From: Perilla frutescens
Lineage: Eukaryota; Streptophyta; Magnoliopsida; Lamiales; Lamiaceae
Length of the DNA: 64,000 nt
Direction: 5' to 3'
NCBI GenBank assembly: GCA_026008535.1
Contig: BRKX01000006.1
Span: 6,966,501 to 7,030,500, forward strand
The notes beneath the pieces were generated by a model, which saw only the letters and a list, made by a program, of their open reading frames with translations, was not told where the DNA came from and searched no databases. The translations under genes were made by a program, and so were the position numbers. This document shows positions 44,769-56,500 of the stretch, piece after piece. Position 1 is the stretch's first letter. Each line of letters opens with the position of its first letter.

Positions 44769-45585
44769 GTGGCTTAGACTACAAATAATAGCAACCACTC
44801 CGACCACCCAACCACCAAACCACTTCAATATTTAATTAATTTTTCTCTCTTCTACATCATCAATATTCATCCAATCCAATCACATCTATTTTATATGTTT
44901 TATCCATGACCACCCAACCACACCATTATATATAATTATTTTATTTTATTTTATTTTATTTTAAGATTAAAATATTACTTGTAATAAAAATAATATAAAA
45001 ATTTATAATTATAACAAGAAAATGAAAATATTTCAAAAAGTAAAATCGAGCAATAAATATAAATATTGCTTTTATGATAAACGGTGGAGATCAAATTGAC
45101 ATGGATCGTGCTTTTTATGAATGACTGCGATTTATTATTAGGATAAAATAGTCAATACCAAAAATATTAAAAATTAATTAAATGACATTTCATAAAATTA
45201 TAAAAAATAAAATCGCACTTATTAAACGTATTTCCTAAAATTACGTAAAATAAAAATTTATTATTTGGATATATAGAAAATTAGAGAAAAAAAATAATTT
45301 CAAAGTGCATTGAAATTAATGTCTATTTATAGAAAATGAAAAAATATATCAATTATATATATATATATATATATATATATTTCAAAATAAAATTAATTGG
45401 CCAATAGAATGGAGACAAGTGACTATCCCATTGGCCAAATGAGTGGTTGAAATGAGACATGCTTAGATTGAAATGAGGGGTGGTCGACCGTTTTCAATTA
45501 ACTTCAACCATTTTTTTTTAATTTTGCCTAGGTGGCAGACGACCACTTCAAAGTGATTGCCGATATAAATAGTCTTATATAGACC
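44769..45585. mobile_element. Degenerate TIR element (possible)
   Basis: The left end CTTAGACTACAAATAATAGCAACCACT resembles the reverse complement of the right end (TATAAGACTATTTATATCGGCAATCACT), allowing gaps. CACCCAACCACC and GGTGGTCGACC words near each end also pair. A long (AT)n lies inside (45354-45380). No coding sequence is present. Confidence 0.33.
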
Positions 45586-45657
45586 TTAATAAGTTTTGTT
45601 ACCAAAATTATTTCAGATTATGGTAGCTATAGTTACATTTAAGGACTCAAAATTTTG

Positions 45658-45662
<5 letters not shown>

Positions 45663-45699
<37 letters not shown>
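45663..45699. repeat. (AT)n microsatellite
   Basis: An uninterrupted TA repeat lies just left of the gypsy-like LTR. Confidence 0.95.
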
Positions 45700-45701
<2 letters not shown>

Positions 45702-45837
45702 GAAAGTGAAAGGAGAAATTCTTGACAAACTCTTGATTTTCATGGCTTTCATGCATTTTGAGGTCTAGTTGGATGGTTGTTCGTGTGCATTGCATGCATA
45801 GATTGATATTGCGCATAGTTTCCCATATTTTGTGCAA

Positions 45838-47042
45838 TGTCACATTTTTACTCGTTTTGAAGGGATTTAATGCGAAAGTTTGTATGAGATGAAATTAGGC
45901 TTGAGAAGTACCTGAGATAATAGAGAATCGAGTTATGAGCGCATTTCAAAAATAATAAAGTCAATCGGACAAGAAATGAATGAGAACGGAGCAAAACAAC
46001 GAAGTGTGTCAGGAGCGTTTCAATATTTCGGCCACTCAAAAACTCCTTGTATTTAGAGCACGGACCGTGCTCTATTCGGCGTAAAATTTGAATTTTCTTT
46101 TCAGATTAGAACTATTTCTATATGGAGAGTTTGACTTCCCTAACTATAAAAGGGGATCCTTGGGAATGAAAATCAGGTCTTTTGGAGACCTTAGAACATC
46201 AACCATTTGAAGAAGAAGAGTTGGGAAGAAGAGAAGAAAAACTTGAGATCAACGATACATTCGACAAAAGCGTTTGTTATTGATTTCTTGTATTTAGATT
46301 TAATTTGATAGCTTTTATTATAGATTCTTTCTCATTTGATTATGAATTTGCAATTGGTTGCTAAACATATTGATTCTAGGGTTTGCTAGAGATTGGACTT
46401 TTGGACTGAATTAATATGATTGTTCTGTTCTAGAGTTATTTACACATCTTCGTGATTGATTGTCTCTTGTATTGAATTACCTATTGAATGCAATTGTGTA
46501 GTTTGATTGTTTATCACTTGAAATAGGTTAAATAATTAATGTATTGAGATTGTCTAACATAGAAGTATCGAGATATTGGTAAATTCTATGAGGAGAATTT
46601 GATTCTAGGATTATCAAGTGTTAGATACAATTTATAATTGGAAGGTAAAAATTGGAATCTAATCTACACCTAGAATTGACTCGAGAGAGAGAAAGGCTAG
46701 GTAATTTGGTGATCAATCCTATAAGCTCTAGAATTAAATAAGGTTGAATGTGTTAATTTTATTCATGGAAGTTCATTGAAGTGCAAACCCTAGAATCCTC
46801 TTTTATCCTAATTTCAAAATCTCATTTAGTAAATTGTTTGTCTTTGCCTTGTTTTTGTGAATTGTTTATTTAGTTCTTAAATCATTAAAATCCTAATTCA
46901 GTTCTCTAGATAAAACTTGAGAATTAATTGAAATAATTAGTGGAAATTGCATTGCTACTCTCCGTGAATACGACCTTACTCACCGTATTTGTTATGAATT
47001 ACCTTGTACACTTGCATGTTGATTTTTAGTTAATTAAAACAC
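45838..47042 (+). mobile_element. Gypsy-like (Athila/Tat-type) LTR, apparently alone
   Basis: The sequence follows the usual course of such LTRs: GTTTTGAAGGGATTTAATGCG near the start, CGGAGCAAAACAACGAAG, a TATA box (CTATAAAAGGGG, about 46143), then a leader, and near the end CTCTCCGTGAATACGACCTTACTC and TTGTACACTTGCATGTTG. No internal coding or primer site follows at 47043. Boundaries are approximate and no target duplication was found. Confidence 0.5.
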
Positions 47043-47580
47043 TGAGCAATTCTCATTCAACCATCTCCCTCAACCAAGGAGGAAAAGAAGAGTTCCAAAT
47101 TACAAAATCATTACAAGTTGCTCCAAAGCTTGTTAATTTATGTGCCACAACATTGGCCTTTCGATAAATATGTCAAAACTCTAGAACAAAGCCATTCTTT
47201 ATTACCTCCTTCAACACCGGTAACTCTTACTGCACACGATTCTCATCATTATCATCACCACACAGGAGATGTATCGTGAGAATAGAATCTGAATAGACTA
47301 CAAACGGGACCAACCCTTCCTGCAAACATAATCCCACACCTTACAACATCATATTTATCTTTGCCTCCACCACTGAATTCGGCCATAAGGTTCTTTTGGC
47401 TAGAGCTGCCCTAATATTTCTTTTACAGTCTCTTACCACAACTCCTACTCCAGAGAGCTGTGTGTTATTGTTCATTTTAGCATCCACGTCAAGTTGAAAC
47501 ACCCATCCTCTAGTGGATACCATCACTTGCCTCCCCACTTTACGCCAAGAGAGCTCTCAGCCCTCAAAGCATGCCCGACC
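47043..47580 (-). mobile_element. LINE (L1-type) 3' end with RNase H domain remnant
   Basis: The minus-strand frame 47538-47341 reads GWVFQLDVDAKMNN, then GVGVVVRDCKRNI and AKRTLW. This matches the start of the RNase H domain (W-x-K-x-N-x-D-A..., G-x-G-x-V-x-R-D) at the C-terminus of plant L1-type ORF2. Recognisable residues continue toward 47060 with stops and a frame change. The rest of the LINE is missing. Confidence 0.62.
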
Positions 47581-49039
47581 TCCTTAAAATAAAGATTGTA
47601 AATAGGCATCAACCCTCAACACTAGCCCCCTTATGTTGACAGTTAGTATGATGCTTTGCTTAACAAATGGACGTCCATGTTGAGTACACAACTACTGCCA
47701 TAATTCATAATTTTGCTTATATAGCTGTTGAGATGGCCTACTTATGTTTTGAGATTTTAGCCTTGAACATTTACGAGTTTTGACAATTATATAGAGAAAA
47801 TTTCACTTTTGGTCCCATAGGACATGCTACTCTTTGGTTTTGGTCCCAACGCTATCTATTTTGGTCATTTTTCAAAAGAAATCGCTCATTTTTAGTTCCA
47901 TAGGTTTAACAATATCAATTTTGGTGCCTTAAATTTTAATGCTAGTTAAATGAATTAAAGTAACGGAGAGCATCGTATGTGACTCATGTGCACCATTTTG
48001 AGTCGAGATTCAACCTAATCAAACCACATCCCTAATTTTGCATATCATGCCCAAATTCTTAAGAAAATCCCAAATTCCCACCCAATTCGAACCCCTAATT
48101 TTGCCCTAATTTTGATTATCTCTCTCAATTCGCACCCAAATCACACCCAAATGTTGGGCCTGGCGGTGTACACACTTGGAGGGGGGATCGAGGGCTTGGG
48201 TAGGGGTGGCTGGGCTGGGTTTTAGAGTCGGGGGTGGATAGGGGTGGTGGAGATGAGGATGGAGGCTTGTGTCAATGACGGTGGGCAGACCGAGAGGATG
48301 GTGGAGGGGTATGATCTTGTCGATATTCGACTACGAGCTCAGGGGCAATGCCACTGTCTCATTGTAAGACATCGCGTGGGCTTTCCGATGGTGGTTATGG
48401 TGGTGGTTATCAAAGTCACATGGTGGTGCCGTGAACAGAGGGGATTTTAATTTTTATTTGTTTTTCTCCTTTTTGTTGTCAGAGATTGCGTAATGTTGAA
48501 AAATGCTGATTAAAGATATTTAGCATCATATATCTTCTTGAAATTTTTGCATCATTATTTTATTTTTCTCTGCGTGTGTTTTTTAATATATACATCTTAC
48601 GTAAAGTGGAAACACTTTGTTACTTCTTATATATGTTTAAATCTCCTTGTAAGGAACTTGATGATTTCTTAGGATTCATCTATTTTGAAGTGTCTTCCAT
48701 GGGGTTTTGTTTTGACTTGTCAAAGAACATTCAGGTACTTCAAAATTTGAGGAAATGAATCTGGGTTGCTTAGTACAAAATCCATAGCTATTGTTCTTGC
48801 TTGGTTTATAGTGATTTAGTATGTGCTCATAAGGTTTCGATTACGGCTTTCATCATGTCAAAGTTTTGTTACTTTAACTTCTAGATTATCATGCAAAAGA
48901 AACCATTTTCTACATCCGCTTGTTTGTTTTTGCACATGACCATTTATTATTGTATAGTTGGGGAAACTCTTGTACATTTTTGTTTCTGTACTTTAGCAAA
49001 AGATTTAATTAGATCATTGCTCTCGTCCACTTCGCTCCA
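47581..49039. other. Intergenic or transposon-derived region, no supported gene
   Basis: TTTCACTTTTGGTCCCATAGG at about 47806 resembles the start of a TIR-type element; AAATTTTTGGGACC at about 50752 could be a partner end. A GC-rich G-run patch (48140-48440) contains GTGG/GGTGG repeats. The 68- and 60-codon frames here look spurious. Confidence 0.35.
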
Positions 49040-49300
49040 ACTAAGGGGCGTCAAGGTACGGTATACATTACTTTTTTCATCATACCTCATACCTTACCTT
49101 AATTTACGGTATGACAAATATCATACCGTTGTCGTACCTTACCTTTCGGTATGCCTTAGTTTGGTATATCTTAAGTTCTGTTGGCATATAAGATATACCT
49201 TTACCATACCTTCTTACGGTATGCCTTACCGTACTGATATTTTGGTATACCATACTGACATTTCACGGTATACTGAAAATTTTCAGTATACTAAAAATTT
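49040..49300. mobile_element. GGTATAC/GTATACC-rich terminal segment, hAT-like
   Basis: Starting at AAGGGGCGTCAAGGTACGGTATAC, this segment has many GGTAT/ATACC words on both strands (TTACGGTATG, CATACCGTTG, TTTCGGTATGCC, TTGGTATACC). Subterminal clusters of an inverted short word after a GGGGCGTCAAGG start are usual at hAT-type ends. The other end was not found. Confidence 0.38.
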
Positions 49301-49584
49301 ATTTAGTAAAAACACTCATGCATAAATAATAATAGTAACGATGTCAAATATCCTTAAAAACAATTAAATACCAATACATCAAATCAACAATGAAACTCAA
49401 ACGCAATAAAAATTAAAAAAAAATAATGAAATTATGTTAAAATCCTGAAAAATATTAAATACATGATTATTAGAAGTACAATCTCAAATCCCAACAATTA
49501 TTAAAAATCTAAACATATAATCCCAACATTTTAAAATTTAATTCAATTCTTGAAACTCCAAGTCTCCAATATCTCAACAAATAT

Positions 49585-50340
49585 TTATGATGAACATACT
49601 AAATATTATAGTATTGTCTAAAATATAGTATTTTCCTAAATATTTATGATGAACATACTAACTATTATAATATTGTATAGCATATCTCATTTTATGTTAA
49701 TTTTTCTTGAGGATTTATCATAACTTTTAGTCTAAAGATTAGAGAAGAATATAAGATTATTATTTATTACATTTGATTTCAAATTGCTCAATCTTTAGTT
49801 ATGACTTTTGTATTAAATTATGTGAAATATAATGTTTTCTTAAATTTTTATGATGAACATACTAAGTATTATAATATTGTATATGATCTCATTATATTAT
49901 AATTTTCTTTACCAATCAACATAACTCTTAGTCTAAAGAATAAATATGAGTATAAGATTATTAATAACATTTGATTTCAAATTGATCAATTCGTAGTTAT
50001 AATTTAAGTATTAAATTATATAAAATTTAATAATTTTCAAAACTTTTATTATAAAATATATTAAGGTCTAAACATTATATTTTTGTACAGTATATCTCAT
50101 TCTTTTTTCAATTTTACAGATCATTCATCATAACTTTTAATTTAATGATTGAAGAAAAATATAATTATTATTTATTACATTTGATACCGATTTTTTATTT
50201 TTAGTTATAATTTAATTAATATATTATATTAAATATTATATTTTTTTGAACTTTTATGATAAATAAATTAAGTATTATATTATTATTGTAATATATATCT
50301 AATTTTCTATTAATATTTAATCTTTATTCGGTTGGAGTTT
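49585..50340. repeat. AT-rich tandem array, period about 205 bp
   Basis: A unit starting TTTATGATGAACATACTAA(A/C/G)TATTATAATATTGTA recurs at about 49641, 49846, 50045 and 50254, with a short extra copy at 49585. Within each unit, ATAACTTTTAGTCTAAAGA and ACATTTGATTTCAAATTG recur in the same order. Later units are more diverged. Confidence 0.78.
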
Positions 50341-50766
50341 ATTGTTGCATTTGGTTTTGTTGATTTGTTGAAAAATGTGAGAGTGATTTGAGATTGAAAT
50401 TAATATTACATTTATCCATAAAGGCTAAATAATTTTTTGAACTTGAAGTAGACATAGTAGTGTTTGGGACTTTTACTTGTGTTTTGAAGGCTTGGTAATT
50501 ATGTTTGGCAAGATCGTTTATTATGTTTGGTGAGTAGGTATATGTAGATGTATGTTAGTGGAGATTCTCCTTCTAGAAACATGTGAAATCTTCCTCCAAA
50601 ACAATGGTAAAATCGCTCAAATTTCCATCTATAAATTGTTGCAAATATTCTGAAAAAATTTCTTTTGGGACCAAAATTAATAGTAAAATGAGACTAAAAT
50701 CGACACCATTTTTAACGAAAAATATCACGGCATGAATAAAAATGCCAGTTCAAAATTTTTGGGACC
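50341..50766. other. Spacer, no gene
   Basis: The sequence is AT-rich, ending in TTTTTGGGACC, just before the copia LTR. Confidence 0.4.
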
Positions 50767-51502
50767 TGTTGGGTATCAACCTAGCCAGGGGTTTAACTCT
50801 TGTTTTCCGGCCTCTTCGGTTCACCTCACGAGCAGCCTGAAAGCCTCAGAGTATCTCTTTGAGTAGTTTCTTCACATGCTAACTCAGAGGGTGAGTATCT
50901 CGGAGGGGTCTTAGTGATCAAATCTTCACAGACTCCTTCTTCCCAACTAGATGTGACAGATCAGTAGAAAAATAGGGAGTTAGAGTCGATTTTAACTTAA
51001 GCAAGTTAATTAATAGCCATGAACAGTAACATAAAGAAAGAAAATAGTAAAGCACAAAGATAAGGAACACAGAGAGTTTGAAAATGGGAAAATGTGTCCT
51101 GGGGACACAGATCGGCTCAGATTTTCCCACGAGTAGCGGCGATGGCACTTCCGGTGACAAAAATGACCCTAAACCACAAAGAGGAGATGGGTAAAGGGCC
51201 TGAAGCTCTCACAAACCCTCAGCTTTCAGAGATCTTTCACAAAACTCTCAACTCATGGCCAAATCAGGAGACTACAGACATGAATTCGGCCAAAAACACA
51301 GAGAGAACAGTGGAGATTGCTCTGAAGCAAGTAGGGTTGAAGGGGATTGGTGTAAGGCTTGAGAGAGAAGGTAATTTAGGGTTAGGCTTAAGTATATAAG
51401 GTAAAATAGGTTAAAGGGGGGAATGGGCTTTATCAGCTGGGCCAGAAATAAATAAAGGAAAGTGGGCCAAGATAGAAAGCCCAAATGGGCCAATACTCAA
51501 CA
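50767..51502 (-). repeat. Tork-type copia 3' LTR
   Basis: On the minus strand it begins TGTTGAGTATTGGCCC at 51502 and ends GATACCCAACA at 50767, 736 bp. A CCAAAGGTGGATA purine-rich tract lies directly before it (51503-51516). A TATA-like TTATATAC is at about 51390-51400 on the minus strand. Confidence 0.8.
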
Positions 51503-51849
51503 TATCCACCTTTGGTCCATTTGGTCTTTATGTCTCCATGGAAGTGCCTGCCAACAACATTGAGTTTATCATCATTGTATTTTTACTTTAATATGTCACA
51601 CAGACAAATAAGAGAGGGAGAGAGTAATACAATGTATACCACTCTCAATCTCACACTAGAGACCAACCCATCAATTCATCTCCTGCCATTCACTAGCTAT
51701 CCTTGACTGAATTGTACCTAGCTTGATACCAACAAAGGAAAAATAATCAAGTATCAGACTGCCCTCAGAGACAGGTTAGGTATTCAGGCACTAGGCCTGG
51801 AATACCATTAGATCCTCATAGTTCAACCCAGATCCATATTCAGGGATCT

Positions 51850-53330
51850 CTTGCAGGCCTCCAGCTTTGCAACTGGAAGGCACTTAGTGCCCATGTCTGC
51901 AGGGTTGAACTCTGAAGGGATCTTGTCAAGCAGCACATCTCATTTTTCAACAATGTCTTTGATGAAGTGGAATCTTACATCAATGTATTTTGTCCTGTCA
52001 TGAAACACAGGGTTCTTGCATAATTGTATAGCAGATTGGCTGTCAGAGTATAACAGAGGTATCATCAATGAATTTAATTTCAGATAAGACACCATGAAGC
52101 CAAATAGCTTCTTTCATAGCCTCAGTTGCAGCAATATATTCAAATTCAGTAGAGGACAAAGCAACAATACTCTGCAGTTGAGATTTCCAACTTATGCAAG
52201 CACCACATAAAGTAAACACATAAGATGTTGTTGACTTTCTCTGATCCCTATTATTTACATAATTAGAGTCAACATATCCCACACATTTCACACCATTAAC
52301 AGACTTAGAAAAGGTTAAACCACTAGTCATAGTAGATTTCAAATATCTCAGAAGCCATTTTAATGCTTCCCAATGAGGCAACCCAGGATTAGCCATGTAT
52401 CTACTCAAGCATGAGATAGCATAAGCAATATCAGGTCTAGTGCTAATCATAAGGTACATGACAGAACTAATTGCATTTGCATAGGGGACTCCTTGCATAT
52501 CATTTATCTCAGATTCACTTTTAGGGGATTGATCTTTACTCAGCATGAAATGAGATGCAAGAGGCACAGAAATAGGTTTACTATTCTCCATATTAAATAT
52601 CTTCAACACTTGATCAGTATAGGCAGTTTGGTGTAAAACAAGTATATGGTTCTTCCTATTTTTGTCTATGTTCATACCCAGTATTTTTCTAGCATCACCA
52701 AGGTCTTTCATATCAAAATTAGCACATAAACAGGTCTGAACATGCTCAACAGTTTTCAAGCAGGGGCTAATCAATAGCATATCATCCACATAGAGAAGAA
52801 TGAACATAGGCACATTAGATTGCATGTAGTATAAACAATGATCAAATTTACTTCTGTTTATCAAATTTCATACTTTGCATGCATTTATCAAATTTAATGT
52901 TCCATTGCCTTGGAGATTGTTTCAGACCATAAAGGGACTTCTTCAGTAAGCAAACATGATTAGGATGAAATTTATCAATGAAGCCCTTAGGCTGATGCAT
53001 GTATATATTATTCTCAAGTTCACCATGCAAAAAAGCAGTTGTAACATCCATCTGCTTAAGTTCCCAATCAAAGTAAGTAGTCAAGGCAAGTATAATTCTA
53101 ACAGTTGTGTATTTTACCACATGAGAAAATATTTCATTGTAGTCTATGCCCTCTTTCTGAGTGAAGCCCTTTGCAACAAGTCTAGCTTTATATCTGACAT
53201 TATCAATTTCTTGCTTAATCTTACACAACCAATTGCATTCAACAACAGAACAATTTTCAGGTTTTTCAACAAGCACCCATGTATTGTTATCATACAATGA
53301 TTTTATTTCACAGTTCATAGCAGCAATCCA
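51850..53330 (-). pseudogene. Tork-type copia pol: reverse transcriptase and RNase H
   Basis: The frame 53318-52848 reads NNTWVLVEKPENC, YKARLVAKGFTQKEGIDYNE, QMDVTTAFLHGELENNIYM and KKSLYGLKQSPRQW. After a frame change at about 52855 the frame 52864-52043 continues: LLYVDDMLLIS (RT active site intact), FDMKDLGDARKILGM, YANAISSVMYLMISTRPDIA, ISCLSRYMANPGLPHWEALK, CVGYVDSNYVNNRDQRKS, ALSSTEFEYIAATEA. The RNase H end continues in another frame to about 51855 (LYSDSQSAIQLCKNP, TKYIDVRFHFI). Only a few breaks are seen, fewer than in the gypsy elements here. Confidence 0.87.
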
Positions 53331-53605
53331 TTTGTTAGATTTAAAAGCAATCCATTTTTCAAAAACTCATGATTGTATATTATCGTATATGTGATCTTTG
53401 TACATTAAAAGTCCTCTTTTGAAGGCACCTTTGGTTATAAAATATATGTCGCTTTCTTTTGCTTTATGTTGTTTCAATGTGTTGTTGGATGAGTGTGAAT
53501 TTCTAAAAGCCCTCAATCCGAGGCACTCATTTTTTTTCTATGTATTTATCGACCTTATATAGTGTTGTTCTCTGCTGACCTGTGCTATTGGAATTTTTTC
53601 TCAGA

Positions 53606-53960
53606 ATGCCGTGTGGAAGGAGAACAACCAAGATTCTGCATGCTGAGGCACCAAAAGTAGTGTCTATCTTTGTATCTAGAGGTGAGAATGCTTTCAAAAA
53701 GCATAATATTCCATCATTTAATGGGTCGGGAGACCCCATGGAAGCTGAGAAATAGGTCAAATTATTGGAAATGATCTTTGACTTCATGGCTTGCACATAG
53801 ATGAAAAAGCTTAATTGTGCTCTATTCCAGTTGACAGATGACGCTGACTATTCATAGGAGTCAGTGAGAAGGACGATTCCATTTTAGCAGTGGTTGAAAT
53901 ATGCCGGGAAAGATTTCAAGCATGATCTGTATGAGAAGTATATCTCCTGAGTGCTATCAG
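53606..53960 (+). pseudogene. Gypsy gag capsid fragment
   Basis: It reads FKKHNIPSFNGSGDPMEAEK, KLLEMIFDFMACT, KLNCALFQLTDDADYS and YAGKDFKHDLYEKY with four in-frame stops, several at Trp positions. The pattern F-x-G-x-x-D-P-x-x-A-x-x-W typifies chromoviral gag. Confidence 0.68.
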
Positions 53961-54029
53961 GAGAGAAAGAAATCCGAATCGGAAGTTCGTTTCTATGGAA
54001 CAAGACTAGGGACAAAAGTACCTATCATT

Positions 54030-55335
54030 TCGGTAATGAATGTTGTCAATAAGATGAAGAATAGAAAATATCAAGTTTTTCTGGTAAGCTTGATGGAGAA
54101 GAAATGGAAAGAACCACTCATTGAGGAAGTCCCAGTGATTCAAGAATATCTAGATGTATTCCCTAAGGATTTACCTAGTCTGCTGCCAAACAGACAAGTC
54201 AAGTTTACCATTAATTTGGAGCTCGAATCAACACCGATATCAAAAGCACCTTATAGGATGTCGCCTAATAAACTGCAGAAACTAAAGATACAACTGCAAG
54301 AGTTGTTAGACCTGGGTTTTGTGCAGCCAAGTGTATCACCTTGGGGAGCACCCATTCTATTCGTAAAGAAGAAAGATGGTACATTCAGGATGTGTATCGA
54401 CTATAGAGAGCTGAACAAGTTAACTATAAAGAATATATATTCTCTTATGAGGATAATGACTTGTTCGATCAGCTCAAAAGAACAAGTGTGTTCTCTAAGA
54501 TTGACTTAAGGTCAATGTATCATCAATTGAAGATCAAAGAAGGAGATATACCCAAGACATATTTCCGAACACACTATGGCCATTACAAGTTCACAGTAAT
54601 GCCATTTGGTTTAACCAATGCCCTAACAATGTTTATGGACTTGATGAATAGGCTATTTCATCAGTATTTAGACAATTTTCTTCTATTGTTTATAGATGAT
54701 ATCCTCATATATTCAAAGAGTGATGAGGGTTGGAAACACTAAGAAGGGAATAATCATATGCCAAATTCGGTAAGTGCAAGTTTTGGCTTATGGAAGTCAT
54801 GTTCCTAGGACATATAGTTTCAGCACAATGAATCAAGGTAGACCCTATAAAATTTAAAGCGGTGAGTAATTAGAAATCTCCGAGCAGCGTCAATGAGATT
54901 CGCAGTTTTCTGGATTTAGCAAGCTATTACAGGAGGTTTATTGAAGGATTCTCTAAACTGTCAAAACTAATGATCCAATTGCTGATGAAAGGAGCGGAGT
55001 TTACGTGGTTAGAGGACTGTGAATAGAGTTTTCAGGAACTCAAAGAAAGATTGACTATCACTCCAGTTTTAGCTATTCTATTAGGGAACAAAGGATACAT
55101 CGTGTTCACCGATGCATCAAAAATGGAATTGGGATGCGTGCTTATGTAAGAGAGGAAAGTGATTGCATATGCATCCTGTCAACTTAAGATTTATGAGTAG
55201 AATTACCCCACGCATGATCTAGAACTTGTTACCGTGGTGCATTGGATGAAGATTTGGAGGCATCACTTATATGGAGCTAAGTGTGAGATCTTCACGGATC
55301 ATAAAAGCCTCAAGTACTTCTATAGGAAAAAATAG
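54030..55335 (+). pseudogene. Tekay-like pol: reverse transcriptase and RNase H
   Basis: RT blocks in order: VIQEYLDVFPKDLPSLLPNR, ISKAPYRMSPNKLQ, ELLDLGFVQPSVSPWGAPIL, FRMCIDYRELNKLTIKN, then after a one-base shift at about 54460 DQLKRTSVFSKIDLRSMYHQ, VMPFGLTNALTMFMDLMN and LLLFIDDILIYSKS (active site intact). The connection and RNase H follow with frequent stops: IRSFLDLASYYRRFIEGF, IVFTDASKMELGCVLM, YPTHDLELVTVVHWMKIWRH, FTDHKSLKYF. Many stops are TAG in place of Trp or Gln. Confidence 0.82.
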
Positions 55336-55423
55336 AATTTGAAAAAAAAATAGAAAAATAGAAATTTTATTCCTCTTCTTTTTATTACGCACGATAACGG
55401 CCACTAGCTCCCCAATCATATTA

Positions 55424-55862
55424 GGGTTAATTATAATTTAATTCACAATGTTAGAAAGCTTTAATAAAAATAATCAAATGTTTTAATAATTACAATTTAA
55501 TTCATAACGTTTGGATATTCTAACAGAAATAATCCAACATTTAATAATAATAATGTAATTCCCAACCTTTGAACATTTTAACAGAAATAACCTGATATTT
55601 GATGCGAAAAAAATCATATTGGTCATTTATCGACAAAAATGACCTGATATGTGATCGAAATCGACCGAAATAATATTTTCATTGAAAATATTGGGCCATT
55701 TCTGTTAAATTGTTCAAACATTCGGAATTAAATTATTATTATTAAATATTTGGGTATTTCTATTAAAATATCTAAACATTAGAAATTAAATTATAATTAT
55801 TAAAACGTTGAGATATTTTTATTAAAACTTTCAAAAAATGGGAATTAAATTATAATTAGCCC
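55424..55862. mobile_element. Foldback (long inverted repeat) element
   Basis: The left arm starts GGGTTAATTATAATTTAATTC and the right arm ends GAATTAAATTATAATTAGCCC. Going inward both arms share, in inverted order, TTTTAATAATTA(C/T)AATTTAATT, ATTTAATAATAATAATTTAATTCC-like and AACAGAAATGG/AACC blocks. The whole element is about 440 bp and could fold into one hairpin. No coding sequence. Confidence 0.72.
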
Positions 55863-56434
55863 GTATTGCACCTCATTTTCTTTAAGATTTTTTATAAAAA
55901 AATTATTGAGTAAATACTTACACAAAAGACAAAAAATAAAGAGTTTGATCAACGAATGTCGAATGAAACCAAACACATGTATGTAACTTAGTGTTATTCT
56001 TCTTCTTTTTTTATGTTTTTTTAATAATGACATGAAACCAAAATATGAATCACAATCTCGCATTCCCTACTCAAGAAAAAGAAATAAGGATCGAGCGACT
56101 TGGTGGTCGTATTCGTAAGACCATAAATTGAACAAAACATTTTGTTTTTTTTTTACAGAAATTTCTCATATTGAAGATGAATGCTATAATATCAGCACTA
56201 CAAACTTCACAGTTTAGAACTCTCTCAGTTTTATATTATTTAATATTTTAAATTTTTATAACAGTTCAATCTCGAATTTCCATTCCCATCTGAGAAAAGA
56301 AAAGAAAGATCATAGTGAAAGAATGAAAGATCATAAATCCATAATTTTACCAAAAACACCTCATATAACACACACATTCATCAAATAAAGAAGATTAGAT
56401 TGATTGGAAATATTGAATATTTATTTGGTTGTGT

Positions 56435-56435
<1 letters not shown>

Positions 56436-56499
<64 letters not shown>
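56436..56499. repeat. (AAT)n microsatellite
   Basis: About 21 uninterrupted AAT units. Confidence 0.95.

Positions 56500-56500
<1 letters not shown>

Larger units (their letters stand above)
50767..53440 (-). mobile_element. Ty1/copia Tork-type retrotransposon, truncated
   Basis: From right to left on the minus strand there are RT, RNase H, a purine-rich stretch and the 3' LTR. The 5' part (LTR, gag, protease, integrase) is missing. RT and RNase H motifs are of the Tnt1/Tork kind. Truncation lies near 53340-53440, where another element begins on the plus strand. Confidence 0.85.
53441..55340 (+). mobile_element. Ty3/gypsy Tekay/Del-like element, gag to RNase H fragment
   Basis: A gag remnant (53606-53960) is joined directly to the end of the protease-RT linker (about 54030), then RT and RNase H. 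No LTR, zinc knuckle, protease or integrase is present. Sequence blocks (YRMSPNKLQKLK, SPWGAPILFVKKKDGTFRM) fit Tekay/Del chromoviruses. RNase H ends at about 55335, before an A-rich stretch. Confidence 0.78.

Noticed and set aside
44938..44963. TTTTA pentamer run
   Set aside because: Ordinary AT-rich simple sequence; no structure beyond the repeat.
48891..49325. 144-codon plus-strand frame, Tyr/Leu-rich
   Set aside because: It covers the GGTAT/ATACC-rich hAT-like terminus; codon content follows the repeated words, and no family is recognisable.
49585..50340. CRISPR-like array
   Set aside because: Units are about 205 bp, diverged and AT-rich, with no constant short repeat and unique spacer; the context is a plant nuclear genome.
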